This document shows positions 33,971 through 46,600 of a stretch of DNA of 64,000 nucleotides, piece by piece (position 1 is the first letter of the stretch; each line of letters opens with the position of its first letter). The stretch comes from Plotosus lineatus (taxonomy: Eukaryota; Chordata; Actinopteri; Siluriformes; Plotosidae), in assembly GCA_024760905.1 (NCBI GenBank), contig CM045746.1, positions 8,212,966 to 8,276,965 of the forward strand, given 5' to 3'. Below the pieces are notes generated by a model. That model had not been told where the DNA came from, did not search any database, and saw only the letters and a program-made list of their open reading frames with translations. The position numbers and the translations under genes were made by a program.

Positions 33971-34868
33971 ACTCAAGGAAGTCACTTCCATTATAAATTA
34001 TTCCAGTTCATTCACTTTATTTTTTCTGTTTTCCTGTTCATGTAATAAAGTTTTAAAGTTATAGTCACTGTGGTTTGGACTTGTGTGCATGGCTTTTAGT
34101 TAGAATGATTTATTTGGTGCAAATAAAAGGAACGCATTGACATTACTAATATTAAACATATTAACATATGTTAAATTTTAAATTTATTGTACATTATAAG
34201 CATATTATACATTATAAACATATAGTATGAATGAGAGAATGAGCTTCCTTGATCAATTCGGCGCATTTATAAGCAGAATCAGGAGCAAATCCTTTGATCT
34301 TTGCCGATTTTTCCTCGTTGAAACGTGGTTACGTTGGGTATTCCTCAGTCATTCCTCAGTCATTCCTCAGTCATTCCTCAGTCATTCTGTGTTGAACGTG
34401 AATGTTCCGCCTTCCTTCTGCCTGTTCTGCAATCATTCCGTGGCTCTTCCTTCTAGTAGTGCCGTCGTCATTCCTCGAGTGTTCCGTGCTTTCCGTGAAC
34501 GTTCTGTGAATTATCCGAAGGTCTTTCTTTGCAATCTGCCCTGGTTCCGAAGGTAATCTGAGCGCTTTTACGCATGTATTCCGACATTGTTCCGCAGTCT
34601 TTCCCTGTCTTTTCCGCACATTCCGTGAACATTTCCAAGGTGTTCCGAAGGTACAATATTCTGTAGGTTTTTGACCCATTTTCCTTGTAAAAATGCAGAA
34701 GCTCCTCCGTAGAGTGCGTTTTGCACCTTTCCACCATGATAATTACAATCCGTGCTCCAGTGAAATGGGGGTATACAGCTGAGTCACTGGGTGTCTTCAT
34801 ACAATGGCTGAAGCTTTTTTCGGTTGTACTTGGATTAGCACTATGATACACACTCTCACACTCACATG

Positions 34869-34870
<2 letters not shown>
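33971..34870. other. Intergenic; short 11-bp tandem repeat
   Basis: cattcctcagt is repeated four times at about 34340-34388. No gene recognised. Confidence 0.55.

Positions 34871-34872
<2 letters not shown>

Positions 34873-34957
<85 letters not shown>
34873..34957. repeat. (CT)n(CA)n microsatellite
   Basis: CT run passing into a CA run. Confidence 0.95.
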
Positions 34958-34961
<4 letters not shown>

Positions 34962-35059
34962 TAAAAATAAATAAATATACCCACTGAGTTTTGACTTACA
35001 GTATACTTAGTCTATGTCCTAATGAACTGATATAAGAATATATTCACTGAGAGTGAATT

Positions 35060-35130
35060 TAACGCACTTCTGTAAGTTGCTCTTGATAAGAGTGTTTGCT
35101 ATAAATACTGTAAATGTAAATCTAATGCTT
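35060..35130 (-). mobile_element. Fragment of a common fish short repeat
   Basis: On the minus strand it reads catttacagtatttatagcaa, then cactcttatcaagagcaact, matching the repeat at 40912-41100. Confidence 0.5.
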
Positions 35131-35658
35131 GCTAATCTGCACTTCCTGTAGAGACCAATCTTTTGACTGCTCACAGTTTCACTCTGAAACATGTTAAAGG
35201 GTCATCTAGGCAACTAGAGCTTCAATTGTTTCGTAAGGTGATTCACATTGAAGCACTTATCACGTGTTGCTTACTTTGTGGATGTCACTTAATACACCTC
35301 ACTGCAAGCAGCGTTGTTGGTATGCTGCTGCCTTGTAGCTATGTTACCTAGTTATGTATGTGATGAGAAAACTAGACGGTATAAATCTCTCCAAAACAGG
35401 GAGAACTTTCCTCTAAAAGTGGAAGTAAACATCAAACTGTATTATTCTATGTGCTACCTCTAGTTGTGTTCACTCTATCCAGTAATATAAACAATGTCCT
35501 GACAGCAGCATAACAATTCCTCAAATGATGTTCAGAATTCATCTGTCTCAGCAATCTCTTTGTGCTGAAAAGAAACAACTACGAGCCAACTCACGTGGAT
35601 TTTATGCCCAGCACCTTTTTCAAAACCCACAGAATTACAGGGATCACTGTAGAAGTTT

Positions 35659-35661
<3 letters not shown>

Positions 35662-35708
<47 letters not shown>

Positions 35709-35771
35709 CTTGAGGACGATGATCAAGGCTCTTGTCCTTATTTGGTGAGACACAGAAACGAGTAGTGGAGT

Positions 35772-35839
<68 letters not shown>
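35662..35839. repeat. Two (CT)n tracts
   Basis: CT runs at 35662-35704 and 35773-35839 separated by about 70 bp of ordinary sequence. Confidence 0.95.
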
Positions 35840-35841
<2 letters not shown>

Positions 35842-36029
35842 ATTTGTTTCTGATCCAACTTTTTGGCACTCTTATTTCTCTTTCTCTCGCCCTCTTTAAA
35901 CTTCTTCACCTTCTTTTCTGTATTTTACTCCTCATATAGACAACACTAGAGCAGCTTAAAATGTTATGATTTTTTTTCCATATAATTATTTATTATATCT
36001 CACTCCCACACTCATTTCCTGAACTATTT

Positions 36030-36272
36030 CATCGTACTAGGGTCACAGGAAGGCTGATGCCTATGACAGCCACCAATTGGCGAATGTGGGACACAATCTG
36101 AATAGGTCAACAAACCATCGCATTACCCAAATGTTATTGGACTGAGAGGAAACCAAAGTGCCTGGAGGAAACCCATGCAAGCACAGACAAAGCCTACAAA
36201 CTCCACAACCAGAAACGGCCAAGACCATCTTGCTGTGAGCCAGACATGCTCAACACTACACCACCTTGCCAT
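36030..36272 (-). mobile_element. Diverged V-SINE
   Basis: Revcomp carries ttgcatgggtttcctccagg and the tRNA-like head at 36272. Strongly mutated, hence old. Confidence 0.65.
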
Positions 36273-36273
36273 C

Positions 36274-36396
<123 letters not shown>

Positions 36397-36689
36397 TATA
36401 AATCAATCAATCAATAAATCACTCAGCCTGTAGTCCACAGTGGATGATGAGTAGTTGGAGTACAAGGAATGTCTGCATGACTTTGAACTGAAATGTGGTA
36501 ATTTACCTACATCTAGTGGTGAATCTACGCAACTGCAAATAATCTGAGTCAATATAGGAAAGATTCTGTGCTGTTTATTTAATTATATACTGCTGTATAT
36601 CAGCTCAAAAACTAAAAATATGCTACAGCAACTGTCATGTTTGCAGTCTTGTGCAAGTCAATTAAGTAATCAAGCTCTCATTTTATCTC

Positions 36690-38500
36690 ATCTCATCTTT
36701 CGCTTAGTCCGGGGTTGGGTCATGGGGCAGCAGTTTAGGCAGTGAGGTACAGAGATCCCTCTCTCCAGCTACTTCCTTCAGCTCTTCCAAGAGGGGAGAG
36801 AAGGCATTCCCAGACCAGCCTAGAGACATAGTCCGTCCAGTGTGTTCTGGGTTGACCCTGGGGTCTCTTCCCGGTCTGACATGGCTGAAACAACACAACC
36901 AGTTGAGGCATTCAGGAGACATTCTAACCAGATTCCCGAGCCACTTCAACTGGCTCCCCTTAACAGGAAGGAACAGCAATTCTACTTCAAGATCCTTCTG
37001 GATGGCTGAGCTTCTCAACTTATCTCTAAGGGAGAGCCTCGCCAACCAGTAAAGGAAGCTCATTTCAGCTGCTTGTATCAGCAATCTTGTTCTTTCCGTC
37101 ACTACCCAAAGCTTGTGACCGTAGGTGAGGGCTGGAATGTGGCTCAACTGGTAAATTGAGAGCTTTGCAGCTCAGCTCCCTCTTCACCACGACAGACCGG
37201 AACAAGCTTCACTTTACAGCAGAGGCTGCAGCGATTCGCCTGTCAATCTCCCGCTCCATCCTTCCCTCACTCGTGAACAAGACCCCAAGATACTTAACTC
37301 CTCCACTTGGGGGACTTGCCAAGAAATTAAAAATTATGAACAGCCTTGGATTACACCAACTCTCACCGGAAACAAATTCAACCCGTTATTAGCAATGCTG
37401 CCCAAGCTCTGGCTTCGGTGGTACAGAGACATAATGGTCTGTAGCAATGGGTTTGATGTACCATATTCCTGGAGCACAAGATAACCCCGGACACCCGGAC
37501 TTTGAAATCCTGTAGAGTGTATAGAGCTGGTCGAGACTGCTGCGGCTAGGACGAAAACCACATTGTTCCTCCTGAAACTGAGGTTGAACCATCGTGTCGG
37601 ATCCTCTTCACCTGCACCCCCTGCATAGATTTTCCCAAGTAGGCTGAGGAGAGTGATTCCACAATAATTGGAACATTTTTAAAAAGGGAACTACCAGCAT
37701 ATATATAGAGATACAGAGGAATGGCCACCGATGACCACACAATGCTGCAGAGAGCTGTCAAGACCATCTTACAATATCCAGAGGTCAATCTATAGCCACT
37801 TTCCAGTCCCTCTCTGAACTCCTCCACAACCAAAATTTTGCACCGACGACAGCCTGAGCAGAGGCCCGCTTGTCCTGCTGGTACTTGTCTGCTGCATTGG
37901 CAGTCCCTCAGACCCAAAAGATCTGATAGGCATCTTTCTTCAGCTGGATGTCCCCCCTCACCGTAGGTTTCAACCATGGGATTCGAAGGTTACTGATGGC
38001 CTCCCAACCACAGCTATTGGCTGCTGCCACAATAATGAAGGCACGAAGCATGGCCCATTCGGATTCCATGTTCGCTGATGTGGTTGTAGCTCTGCCAGAG
38101 GAGGGAGTTAAAGGACCTTCTGACTTAAGACTGCTAAATGTTCCCAGGAGACCCTAACTACATGCTTGGGATTGCCATGTCTGGAGAGCAGCCTCCCACG
38201 CCATCAGTCAGCTCACCACCAGGTCAGGCTCCTTCCCCGCCAGAGAGGTGACATTCTATCTCCCAAAAGCCAGTGTCAGTAGCCAAGGATCGGACCGACA
38301 AAATTCATGTCTTCAGCTGCCACCCAACTCACAGTGCACCCTATGCAGTGCATCCCTATACTGCCTCCCACAGGTGGTGGGTCCATAGGAGAAAAGACCC
38401 ATGTTTCCTTTTTTGGCTGGGCCCGGCCAGGCTTCATGGGTAGAAGCCCCACCACCAGGTGCTTGCCTTTAAGCCCCCCTGCCCCAAAAGCTTGGGGGGG
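36690..38500 (-). mobile_element. Non-LTR retrotransposon fragment, second LINE family
   Basis: Minus-strand frames give LTYGHKLWVVTERTR, IQAAEMSFL and LSLRDKLRSS (36704-37147), and farther up EEQCGFRPSRSSLDQLYTL (37389-37592). These are the C-terminal and RT palm parts of a common fish LINE. Stops and frameshifts throughout. A copy of its 3' end lies at 57759-58068. Clade not assigned. Confidence 0.75.
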
Positions 38501-40900
38501 GGGGGTGTTATCTGGTGAGTGACCTGCATTCAGGTTCAGAAGACCCCTATGGAATGTAATCAATTTTGCTAAAATAAAATTTAGATCATGGTAAATATAC
38601 ATTCTATAAAACTAATTCTGGATAAATTCTTTGGGGAAAAAGGGTCAACAATTGCTTGGAAATATGGATTTAAAGTCACAGAAGCAAAATTTATCATCCT
38701 TGAGATGATGGAGGGTATTTGATGCTAATTAGCAACTCGCCTGCCTTCATTAATAACAATGAGGCCATTTAAGGGTTTGGTAAAGTGGAAAACTGCAAAA
38801 ACTCTTTTTATGTATTAGTTTATTGTTTAGTAAGCACCTAGTTCAATAGCATTCTAATAATAATAATTAAAAAACAGACAAACTCCAAAGTATTGAAGGA
38901 CCTCAGCTGCTACATATGGATGTTAACGTCAGCTAGCTACAATATTTACAATATCTATTTGACCCAATTACTCTTAGACTATATTTTATTACTTAAATAC
39001 ATGTTCAAATAGTACTACCATTTTGGAAAAGAACCCACAATCATTTAGCAATGCCTTCTGGGTAAAATGTTTTCTGGCGCTGCCCAGGAACTGTTTAAAT
39101 CAATGAGGGTGGTTTGAGAGTGGATACGTTAATTCCTGGATAGGTGTTGGCCGGTTAGCACTTTCCCATAGGTGCGTGTGTGCGTGTGTGAATGTGTGTG
39201 TGTTGCAATGGTTTGGTGAGCTGTAGGGGGGACAGTGACAACCTTGTGGAGAGTGGGACTCGAACCCCCAACCCTAGGATCAGCAATCCAGCGCCCTATA
39301 ACACTAGCGTCCCATCCAGGAGGAGTTGAACTCCTGGTCGCGTCACGCTATGGAAACCGGGGATAAGCATCAGCCTGACGAGCCATTATGGCTCAGGTGT
39401 AAAAACCCAACAGACTTTACCTTTACCACTCGGCCTCCTCTGCCGTAACACCAAAACTTCTGAGTTTACAAAATACTTTAAATTCCTGGACTTTCCACTT
39501 CTTAAAGTCATCTAAACTGCTCCGGTTGTGACCTTTCTATCATTTAAACAGGTCCACTTAATAGCCCCGATCCCATAATGCATAGCACGAGCCGAGATGC
39601 AAAAAGGGCTTATTGGCTTGTATCAGCGGATGAGTGCTTGGGTAGCTGATCATGCACACCATACGTTTATTTCTAAATCAAATTTTATTATTATTAATTC
39701 AAAACTATGATTCTGTCATCTTAATTAACTGTCATGGCTTCTTTTAGAGGTTCACACACAAACACTGACACAAGAATATAAAGGTTAACAATAATATGCT
39801 ATCGAGATAAAGACTGCTCTACTCCTCAGACTTAATGTTTGAGGTTATGTTTAAGAGTAGTGGTCTAAACATTGTGAGCGTAATACTTATGACAATAATA
39901 ATTAAAAGGAGATATGAACTGGATAATCAGTATAGTAACAATTTTACAGTCTTAAGGATCCAAAGCACCTGTTCATGAAAATCCACCCAGAACTTTTCTC
40001 CAAAAAATATATTTTCCTCTCCAATCTCACAATGTTAAAGAATCTGTAAAAAGTTTCTGGATGCAGAATTTGATCAGGATCATTTCTGAAAAGGGATGGA
40101 GTCATTCTTGTCCCAAGTTCCGCCTCTGTTTCTTTGTGTAAACAACTACACAAACTGAATATGAAATGTAACCTCCTTGCTAAAGGAAATGAAAAAAAGA
40201 AAGAACACAAAACCACTGAGAATCTGTGAGCAAAGTGACTTTATAAAGAAAGTGGACTTTGTAAATATACAAAAAAAAAAAAGACAAATTGTGAAGTTGA
40301 TGAAAACAAACTCGTGTATGTATGGTGCACTTGGTGAACATCTGGAATATCAAAGCTCTCGTGACAAGAACAAACAAGCTTAATGTAACAAATTCAGAAA
40401 AAAAATGTTTAGGTTACGTAGAAAAGCCGCCAAAACTTCACCCCAGATACGAATCCATAACGATGTGGGGAAATCCAGCTGTTTTTTCTGCATTAAAGGC
40501 ATGTCCTGCACAATACGTAATTATTAATTTTTAAACATCATTAAAAAAAAAAACATCATTACCGATCAGAACACTCAGATATCATGATTTTTTCTTTCTG
40601 AGTACGAGCTAAGCAAAGTAAACAAGCAAAACTAAGGGAAACCAACTTACTGACTTTGTGTGCTCAAAATCTTGTGAATTTTTGAACAAAAACTCATGTG
40701 ACATATTTGCAGCAGCAAGAATCCAACATGGCGACATGCAAAAGGTGAGAATTTAAAAACGAAGTCTGAATGGAAAAGAGCAAGACATGGTCACATCATG
40801 AACGACAGAAAATGAGGATTTCTATTCCAAATCACCGGCAGAGGTGGCAGGAATTTCGGGAAGAGAGAAAGACGCTTTCAGATACAGACGGATTTTTACT
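38501..40900. other. Intergenic, AT-rich, mostly unannotated
   Basis: A chimeric SINE fragment lies at about 39220-39425: the minus-strand SINE head region joined to the aggagttgaactcctgg body of the third SINE family. Otherwise no gene or repeat is supported. Confidence 0.45.
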
Positions 40901-40911
40901 TGCCTGGTGGA

Positions 40912-41100
40912 ACATTTACATTTACAGCATTTAGCAGACGCTCTTATCCAGACAGACTTACACATGAGTCCCCCTTTTTTATGGACATAAAGTATTAATC
41001 CCATAAAGGACATTTTTGCATTTAAACCACCCAAAGTGAGTTGTGCTGAATTGTGTGCAACTTCTGCATTGTTACATTTACAGCATTTATCCAGAGCCAC
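40912..41100 (+). mobile_element. Common fish short repeat, two fragments
   Basis: ttacatttacagcatttagc ... cgctcttatccagacag at 40917, and a second partial copy at about 41070-41105. Confidence 0.5.
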
Positions 41101-41119
41101 TTATATAAGTGCTTTAAAG

Positions 41120-41678
41120 CAGTGGTCCCCAACCACCGGTCCGCGGACCAGCACGGTCCGCGGCTAAATTGGTACCGGTCCGCAGAAGAAATAAATCACT
41201 ATTTCTATTTTATTTATTATCTGAGTCTGAACGATCTTTAATGTTGAAAAAAAAAGTCTTTTATTTTGGAAAATGACCGGATTCTCTCGGTTATTTGAGC
41301 GTTAAAATGTAACCCACAAGGGGACGGCACATGAACAGAGGCATGCTGGACATGTTTCAAACATTAGCGGGGATTTTGGGTGAGACTGAGCCTGAGCCTT
41401 CAGTCGCCCAGCTGGTGCACCATCACCTGTTTTTATTTTAAGAAAAGTTCAAGCTCTACTTCCCACCATCCCAAATTTATTTCAGCTATTGAAAATTAGC
41501 ATTCATGGAGTGCTTATTATTATTATTATTATTAATAATAATAATAATAACAATATAATAACATTCTTTTCTATAAATGTTATATGTACAATACAAACAA
41601 TCTAAGACTCTTCCCCCCACCTCGTAAATTTGCCAAGTGTTGACCGGTCCATGGTGATAAAAAGGTTGGGGACCACTG
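41120..41678. mobile_element. hAT-type MITE
   Basis: Ends cagtggtccccaacc and ggttggggaccactg are perfect 15-bp inverted repeats. Flanks ctttaaag and cgataaag agree at six of eight positions. No transposase. Confidence 0.8.
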
Positions 41679-43628
41679 CGATAAAGTCTCTATCAGTGAA
41701 TAAACTGTATTCTTATACTGGCTTGTTAGAATACAGCCTAAATACAGCATCAGTCAAACTCAGCGGTAGGTGTTTTGTGCCTGTGTTTTTTGTTTGTTTG
41801 TTTGTTTGTTATTATTTTTCTGAATGAAAAATTTGGAAACTTGGCCTGCAAGTTCTTGAACACTGTCGTACTGCATTATTAATATTATTATAAATGACAG
41901 AACACTTAGTTGTTTTAAATAGTGATGTTTTTCAAAAGACGAGGAGTTGACCATGCATGGGGTATACTTTGCACAGGACATGCCTTTAAGACCTTTTAAA
42001 CAGGTAATGTGTAGAAGTCTTAGAACCTACCAGAGGCGTACACAAACTCACATCATCATCATCTTCATCATCACCATGCAAAATGCATCATAATGGCGTC
42101 TAAAATGCACCCAAACACACTTGCTGACCGCCATGCTGAGGTGGTTTTGACCAATAGTGGATGCAAGTTATTGCTTGTGCACTAATATTAATGTCAATCA
42201 CTCCTAATTTCAAACATTAGCTAAAGCTCAAATAGATAAAAGCTCAGCATAGGTGGAAACGAAAGGAGCTTTTAAAAAAAAACCCTCGGAGGTACGCCAG
42301 TCCTGCAGGTGGCACTGTTCTGTTAGGATTTCATAACAGCAGGTCAAAGATAGATAGATTGCGTAATCTTGGACGACGGTACATTTAAATGATGTCTACT
42401 GTATTTTGAAAAATTATAGGACACAAGAAAAATTGCTTACATTTGTTCTATTTTTTAAAGAAACAAGAAATAATATCAAATGTTTCATGAGAATATGAAA
42501 CAAATCACAGGCTTGAACAGTTTGCGTTCCGGAACACTTCCTATAAAACAACTCAGTTTATAACAACGAACCATATTTCTAGCTGTGTAACGTGTTCATA
42601 CTCAAAGTTACTGTTTTCTCTGCAATCAGGTTACACTGTTCATGGACGAAGGCTGCACATCCAAACGTGGTCTCCACATGGAATACACTGAGTTTTTTTT
42701 TTTTGCCAGAAAATAATAACACCTCACGAGTTGTGCACTGTAACCCTAGCAACGCTGTTCTAGTTAGCATCAGCTAATATATGAACTAGACCAGCTTGTC
42801 AGATTCCGATCTGTTTCAGAACATGGATGAAATAAAATCTGGTGATGAGGTGGATGCTTGTCCTTGCGATATCTTTGGAGGTTACAAAATACAGTATACG
42901 CATTTTAATATATTTTTTCATGTAAGTAATTGTGATTGGTCGGGATTCCTTATTGCACTTTTAACAAAATCTTGGAAGATGTCAAAAAACTGAAAATGGC
43001 ATCTCTTTATAAAAAAATGCCTTTTAACCACCTGAAAACATTGTGGAGGCTGAACGCAATGTAATATTATTTATCATTTCTGAAATCGAGTTTTTATTTC
43101 CTGCCGTTTAAACCAGCGTAAACTATCCGAATTGATAAACACTTCTCTATCAACACATTGTGAGCCATTCAATAAAATAGTTCAGCACAAACAAAGTACT
43201 AAAAGTGACCTCTATACAGTATAAAATATTGTACATTGTACTGTAAATCAGCAACTGTATAGGCCACGCCCACAAATGGCAAGAAACTTTGTGCGACTTG
43301 ATGTCATTCGATCTGTCAATCATTTTTCACCCCCAACCACTTTTCAGAGCTTCTCATCTTCTCAGAATCTGATCCACTATTGCTTATTGTGAACTATTCT
43401 CGCTAATAAATATAAAAGATATGAATATTATTCAAGAGCAGGAAGTGATATCACACAGCTCCAGATTCAGAACGGAAGCAAAATTTCAGTGGAAGAGAAA
43501 AAATAAAAAGGGATGGCTAGAGATGGCTAGTCAGCGCTAAAACTGTTTTTGCATGCCCACTCACCCCCCACCCACACTCTAGGTTCAGGTTCCACACATA
43601 GACTCAGTTCTTGTGCAATAGATCTTCA
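41679..43628. other. sorbs2 3' flank / possible 3' UTR
   Basis: No recognisable repeat family or gene. The sorbs2 3' UTR should lie at the upper end. Confidence 0.4.
43093..43098 (-). terminator. Possible polyA signal of sorbs2
   Basis: AATAAA on the minus strand about 530 nt past the stop codon. Candidate only. Confidence 0.25.
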
Positions 43629-43690
43629 TTAAAGAGTCTTAACATAGTTTCCTGGGAACGTTCCGAACAGTCGAGTCCTCCGAGACGTTC
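43629..43690 (-). CDS. sorbs2: sorbs2 last coding exon (end of SH3-3)
   Basis: Reads [19 protein letters not shown] and TAA at 43631-43629. Acceptor CTCTGCAG. Nearly invariant SORBS C-terminus. Confidence 0.95.
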
Positions 43691-46600
43691 CTGCAGAGGA
43701 AGAGACAGATGAGGAAAATAAGCTCAATTAAATAGAAGGACAAACACCAATAGAGTATAAGAAGAATATAGAGAATCAGGCAAAAAGGATGAAGGGAATA
43801 ACAGAGAAAAGAAATGAAAGGAGAGGTTGTGGTGAAAGGAAATGGAAAGGAAAAAAAGGAGATGAAAAATGGAAATAGAAGAAAGAACAAGCAAAAAGAG
43901 AAGAAACAGATAGATAAAAAAGTGGTGAAAGAATAGAGAATAAAAAAAAACAAAGAACCAAAACGATGGTAAAAATTAGGAAAAATGAAGGAGAAGATTA
44001 AAATGATCAGAAAAAGAATAAGAGGGGAAAGAACAGATGAAAATATGAAAGACAGTAATAAAGGACGAATAATAGCTATGATAAAGACCACTTTAAAAAT
44101 GTAAATAAGAATTGAAAGAAAGAAAATAGAAAAAAGATTAAGAAGAAAAAGTGAAATTCAAATGAGGCTGGCGATCATATTTACTACAAATAACAATTAT
44201 TCACCTCAGGGGAGATGGATATCACCAAATAGTCCTTGAGACACTTAATATCCCCTGAGCCCGAGGTGAATAATTGTACAAAAATTAATACATTTAAAAA
44301 TTATATAACATAACCAAAAAAATAAACTAAAATAAAACTTTTATTGTTTATTGATTTTAAAATGTGTACATTTTTCACTTTGTATATTTTGGAGGTTCAA
44401 GTATCTACACTACACAGCAACATAAGCAAACAATGAATGATTTTATTGTTTATTTTTGCATTTTCAAGTTATGTATAGTGAACCAATCAGATCATGGCGT
44501 TCCTGTGAAAGAAAAACATCTCTGTGTGGAAATCTTATTTTCTACAATAAAACAATTTAAAATGATGCCTCCTACCTACATACCAACCGTCATCACACTT
44601 CTCTACCACATCAATTACATCACCCTCTCGCAGCTCCAGCTCGTCTTCGTTTCGAGGGACGTAGTTATAAACCACCTGGAACCTGCAGTAGAAGAAACCG
44701 GTGTTTAATGACTCTTCTCTCAGGAGGGCTATCAGGACCCATCAAGTGTTCGTGATGATGATGATGATGATGATGTCACTTACGGCTCCCTGGCTCCATG
44801 GAGTGAATCCTGCATCATCCTCTGACAGAAAGAGAGTGTGGGAGAGTGAGAGACAAAGCGAGACAAAGAGAGAGACAGGGAAATTTTATGTTATAATTTC
44901 AGTGCTGGCGTTTTTGGAAAAGGAAGTCACTTCAACCTCACGATCAGCACACAAGATGCATCATCATCATCATCATCATCATCATCAGTTTCATGCACAA
45001 CTCAAAACAGGGGAAAGGGCATTAAGAGAGGACTCCATTTTCCCAGCCTGCACTGCTGCTAGTCTCACTGCATGCTCCGTCCTACCCTGCGCACTCTACT
45101 GGAGGAAATGGAAGGCGATACACAGCGCCTCCTGGTGGAAATAGGGCTGCGTGGTGGCTTCCCATCAACCACCACAGCATGATTATAAAGTGTCTGTAAG
45201 AGTCATAGCTCTAGTCAGGGGCTTCATATCGCACAGACACACACACTGACACACGCACTGACACGCACAGACACACGCACAGACACACGCAGACACACGC
45301 ACTGACACACGCACAGACACGCACAGACACACGCACTGACACACGCACAGACACACGCAGACACACGCACTGACACACGCACTGACACGCACAGACACAC
45401 GCACTGACACACGCACAGACACACGCAGACACACACACTGACACACGCACTGACACACGCACTGACACGCACAGACACACGCACTGACACGCACTGACAC
45501 ACGCAGACACACGCACTGACACACGCACTGACACGCACAGACACACGCACTAACACACGCACAGACACATGCACTAACACACGCACTAACACACGCACTG
45601 ACACGCACAGACACACGCATAGAGGTTGTCTTTTACTATCACATCATGCTAACAGTCTTCTGTTAATATTGCTGCATACATAGATAAACAGATATCAGGT
45701 TATATTATATTTCACACACAAACACACACCCTACAGTGAGTCCCATTCCGCTAGAACACACACTATATTTTACCTTGATGTGAGAAAAACGTGGCTGTGA
45801 CTGAGTGGTCAGAGTAGAAGTGGAGAGAGGAGGACAATACAAAGGAGTGTAGGACACGGGGACACCAGAAGACTGGGTGTAGGAGAGAGCAGGAAAACTC
45901 ACACTGCTGATGGGCAGAGTGAAGAAAGGAAGGAGAGGAGGAGAGCCTGAATAGGATTGGGGAAATGTGGGAGATGTGGTTTGTGCTGATGGAGGGATTA
46001 AATGAGAGAGGGGGATAGTGGGAGGTGTGGTTTGTGATGATGGAGGGATTGAAGAAAGGGGAATTATGGGAGATGTGGTTTGTGATGAAAGCGGGATTGA
46101 AAAAGAGAGGGGAGTTATGGGAGATGTGGTTTGTGATGAAGGAGGGATTGAAGAAGAGAGGGGAATTATTGGAGATATGGTTTGTGCTGACAAAGGAATT
46201 GAAGCAGAGAGGGGAATTATGGGAGATGTGGTTTGTGATGAAGGAGGAATTGAAGGAGAGAGTGGAATTGAGGGAGATGTGGTTTGTGATGAAGGAGGAA
46301 TTGAAGGAGAGAGGAGAATTGTGGAAGATGTGGTTTGTGATGATAGAAAAATTGAACTACAGAGGGGAATTGTGGGGGATGGGGTTTGTGATGAAGGAGG
46401 GATTGAAGGAGAGAAGGGAATTGTGGGAGAGGTGGGTTGTGCTGATGAAGGAATTGAAGAAGAGATGGGAATTATGGGAGATGTAGTTTGTGATGGAGGA
46501 ATTGAAGGAGAGAGGGGAATTGAGGGGATGTGGTTTGTGATGAAGGAGGGATTGAAGGAGAGAGGGGAATTGTTGGGGATGTGGTTTGTGCTGACAGAGG

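Noticed and set aside
34468..34851. 127-codon minus frame
   Set aside because: No domain, no splice context; overlaps a short tandem repeat.
43639..44091. 150-codon Phe/Leu/Ile-rich minus frame
   Set aside because: Low-complexity purine-rich DNA read in antisense; it overlaps the true last sorbs2 exon in another frame.
45183..45620. Cys/Val/Arg repeat frames
   Set aside because: Translation of a CA-type minisatellite in an intron; open in several frames at once.
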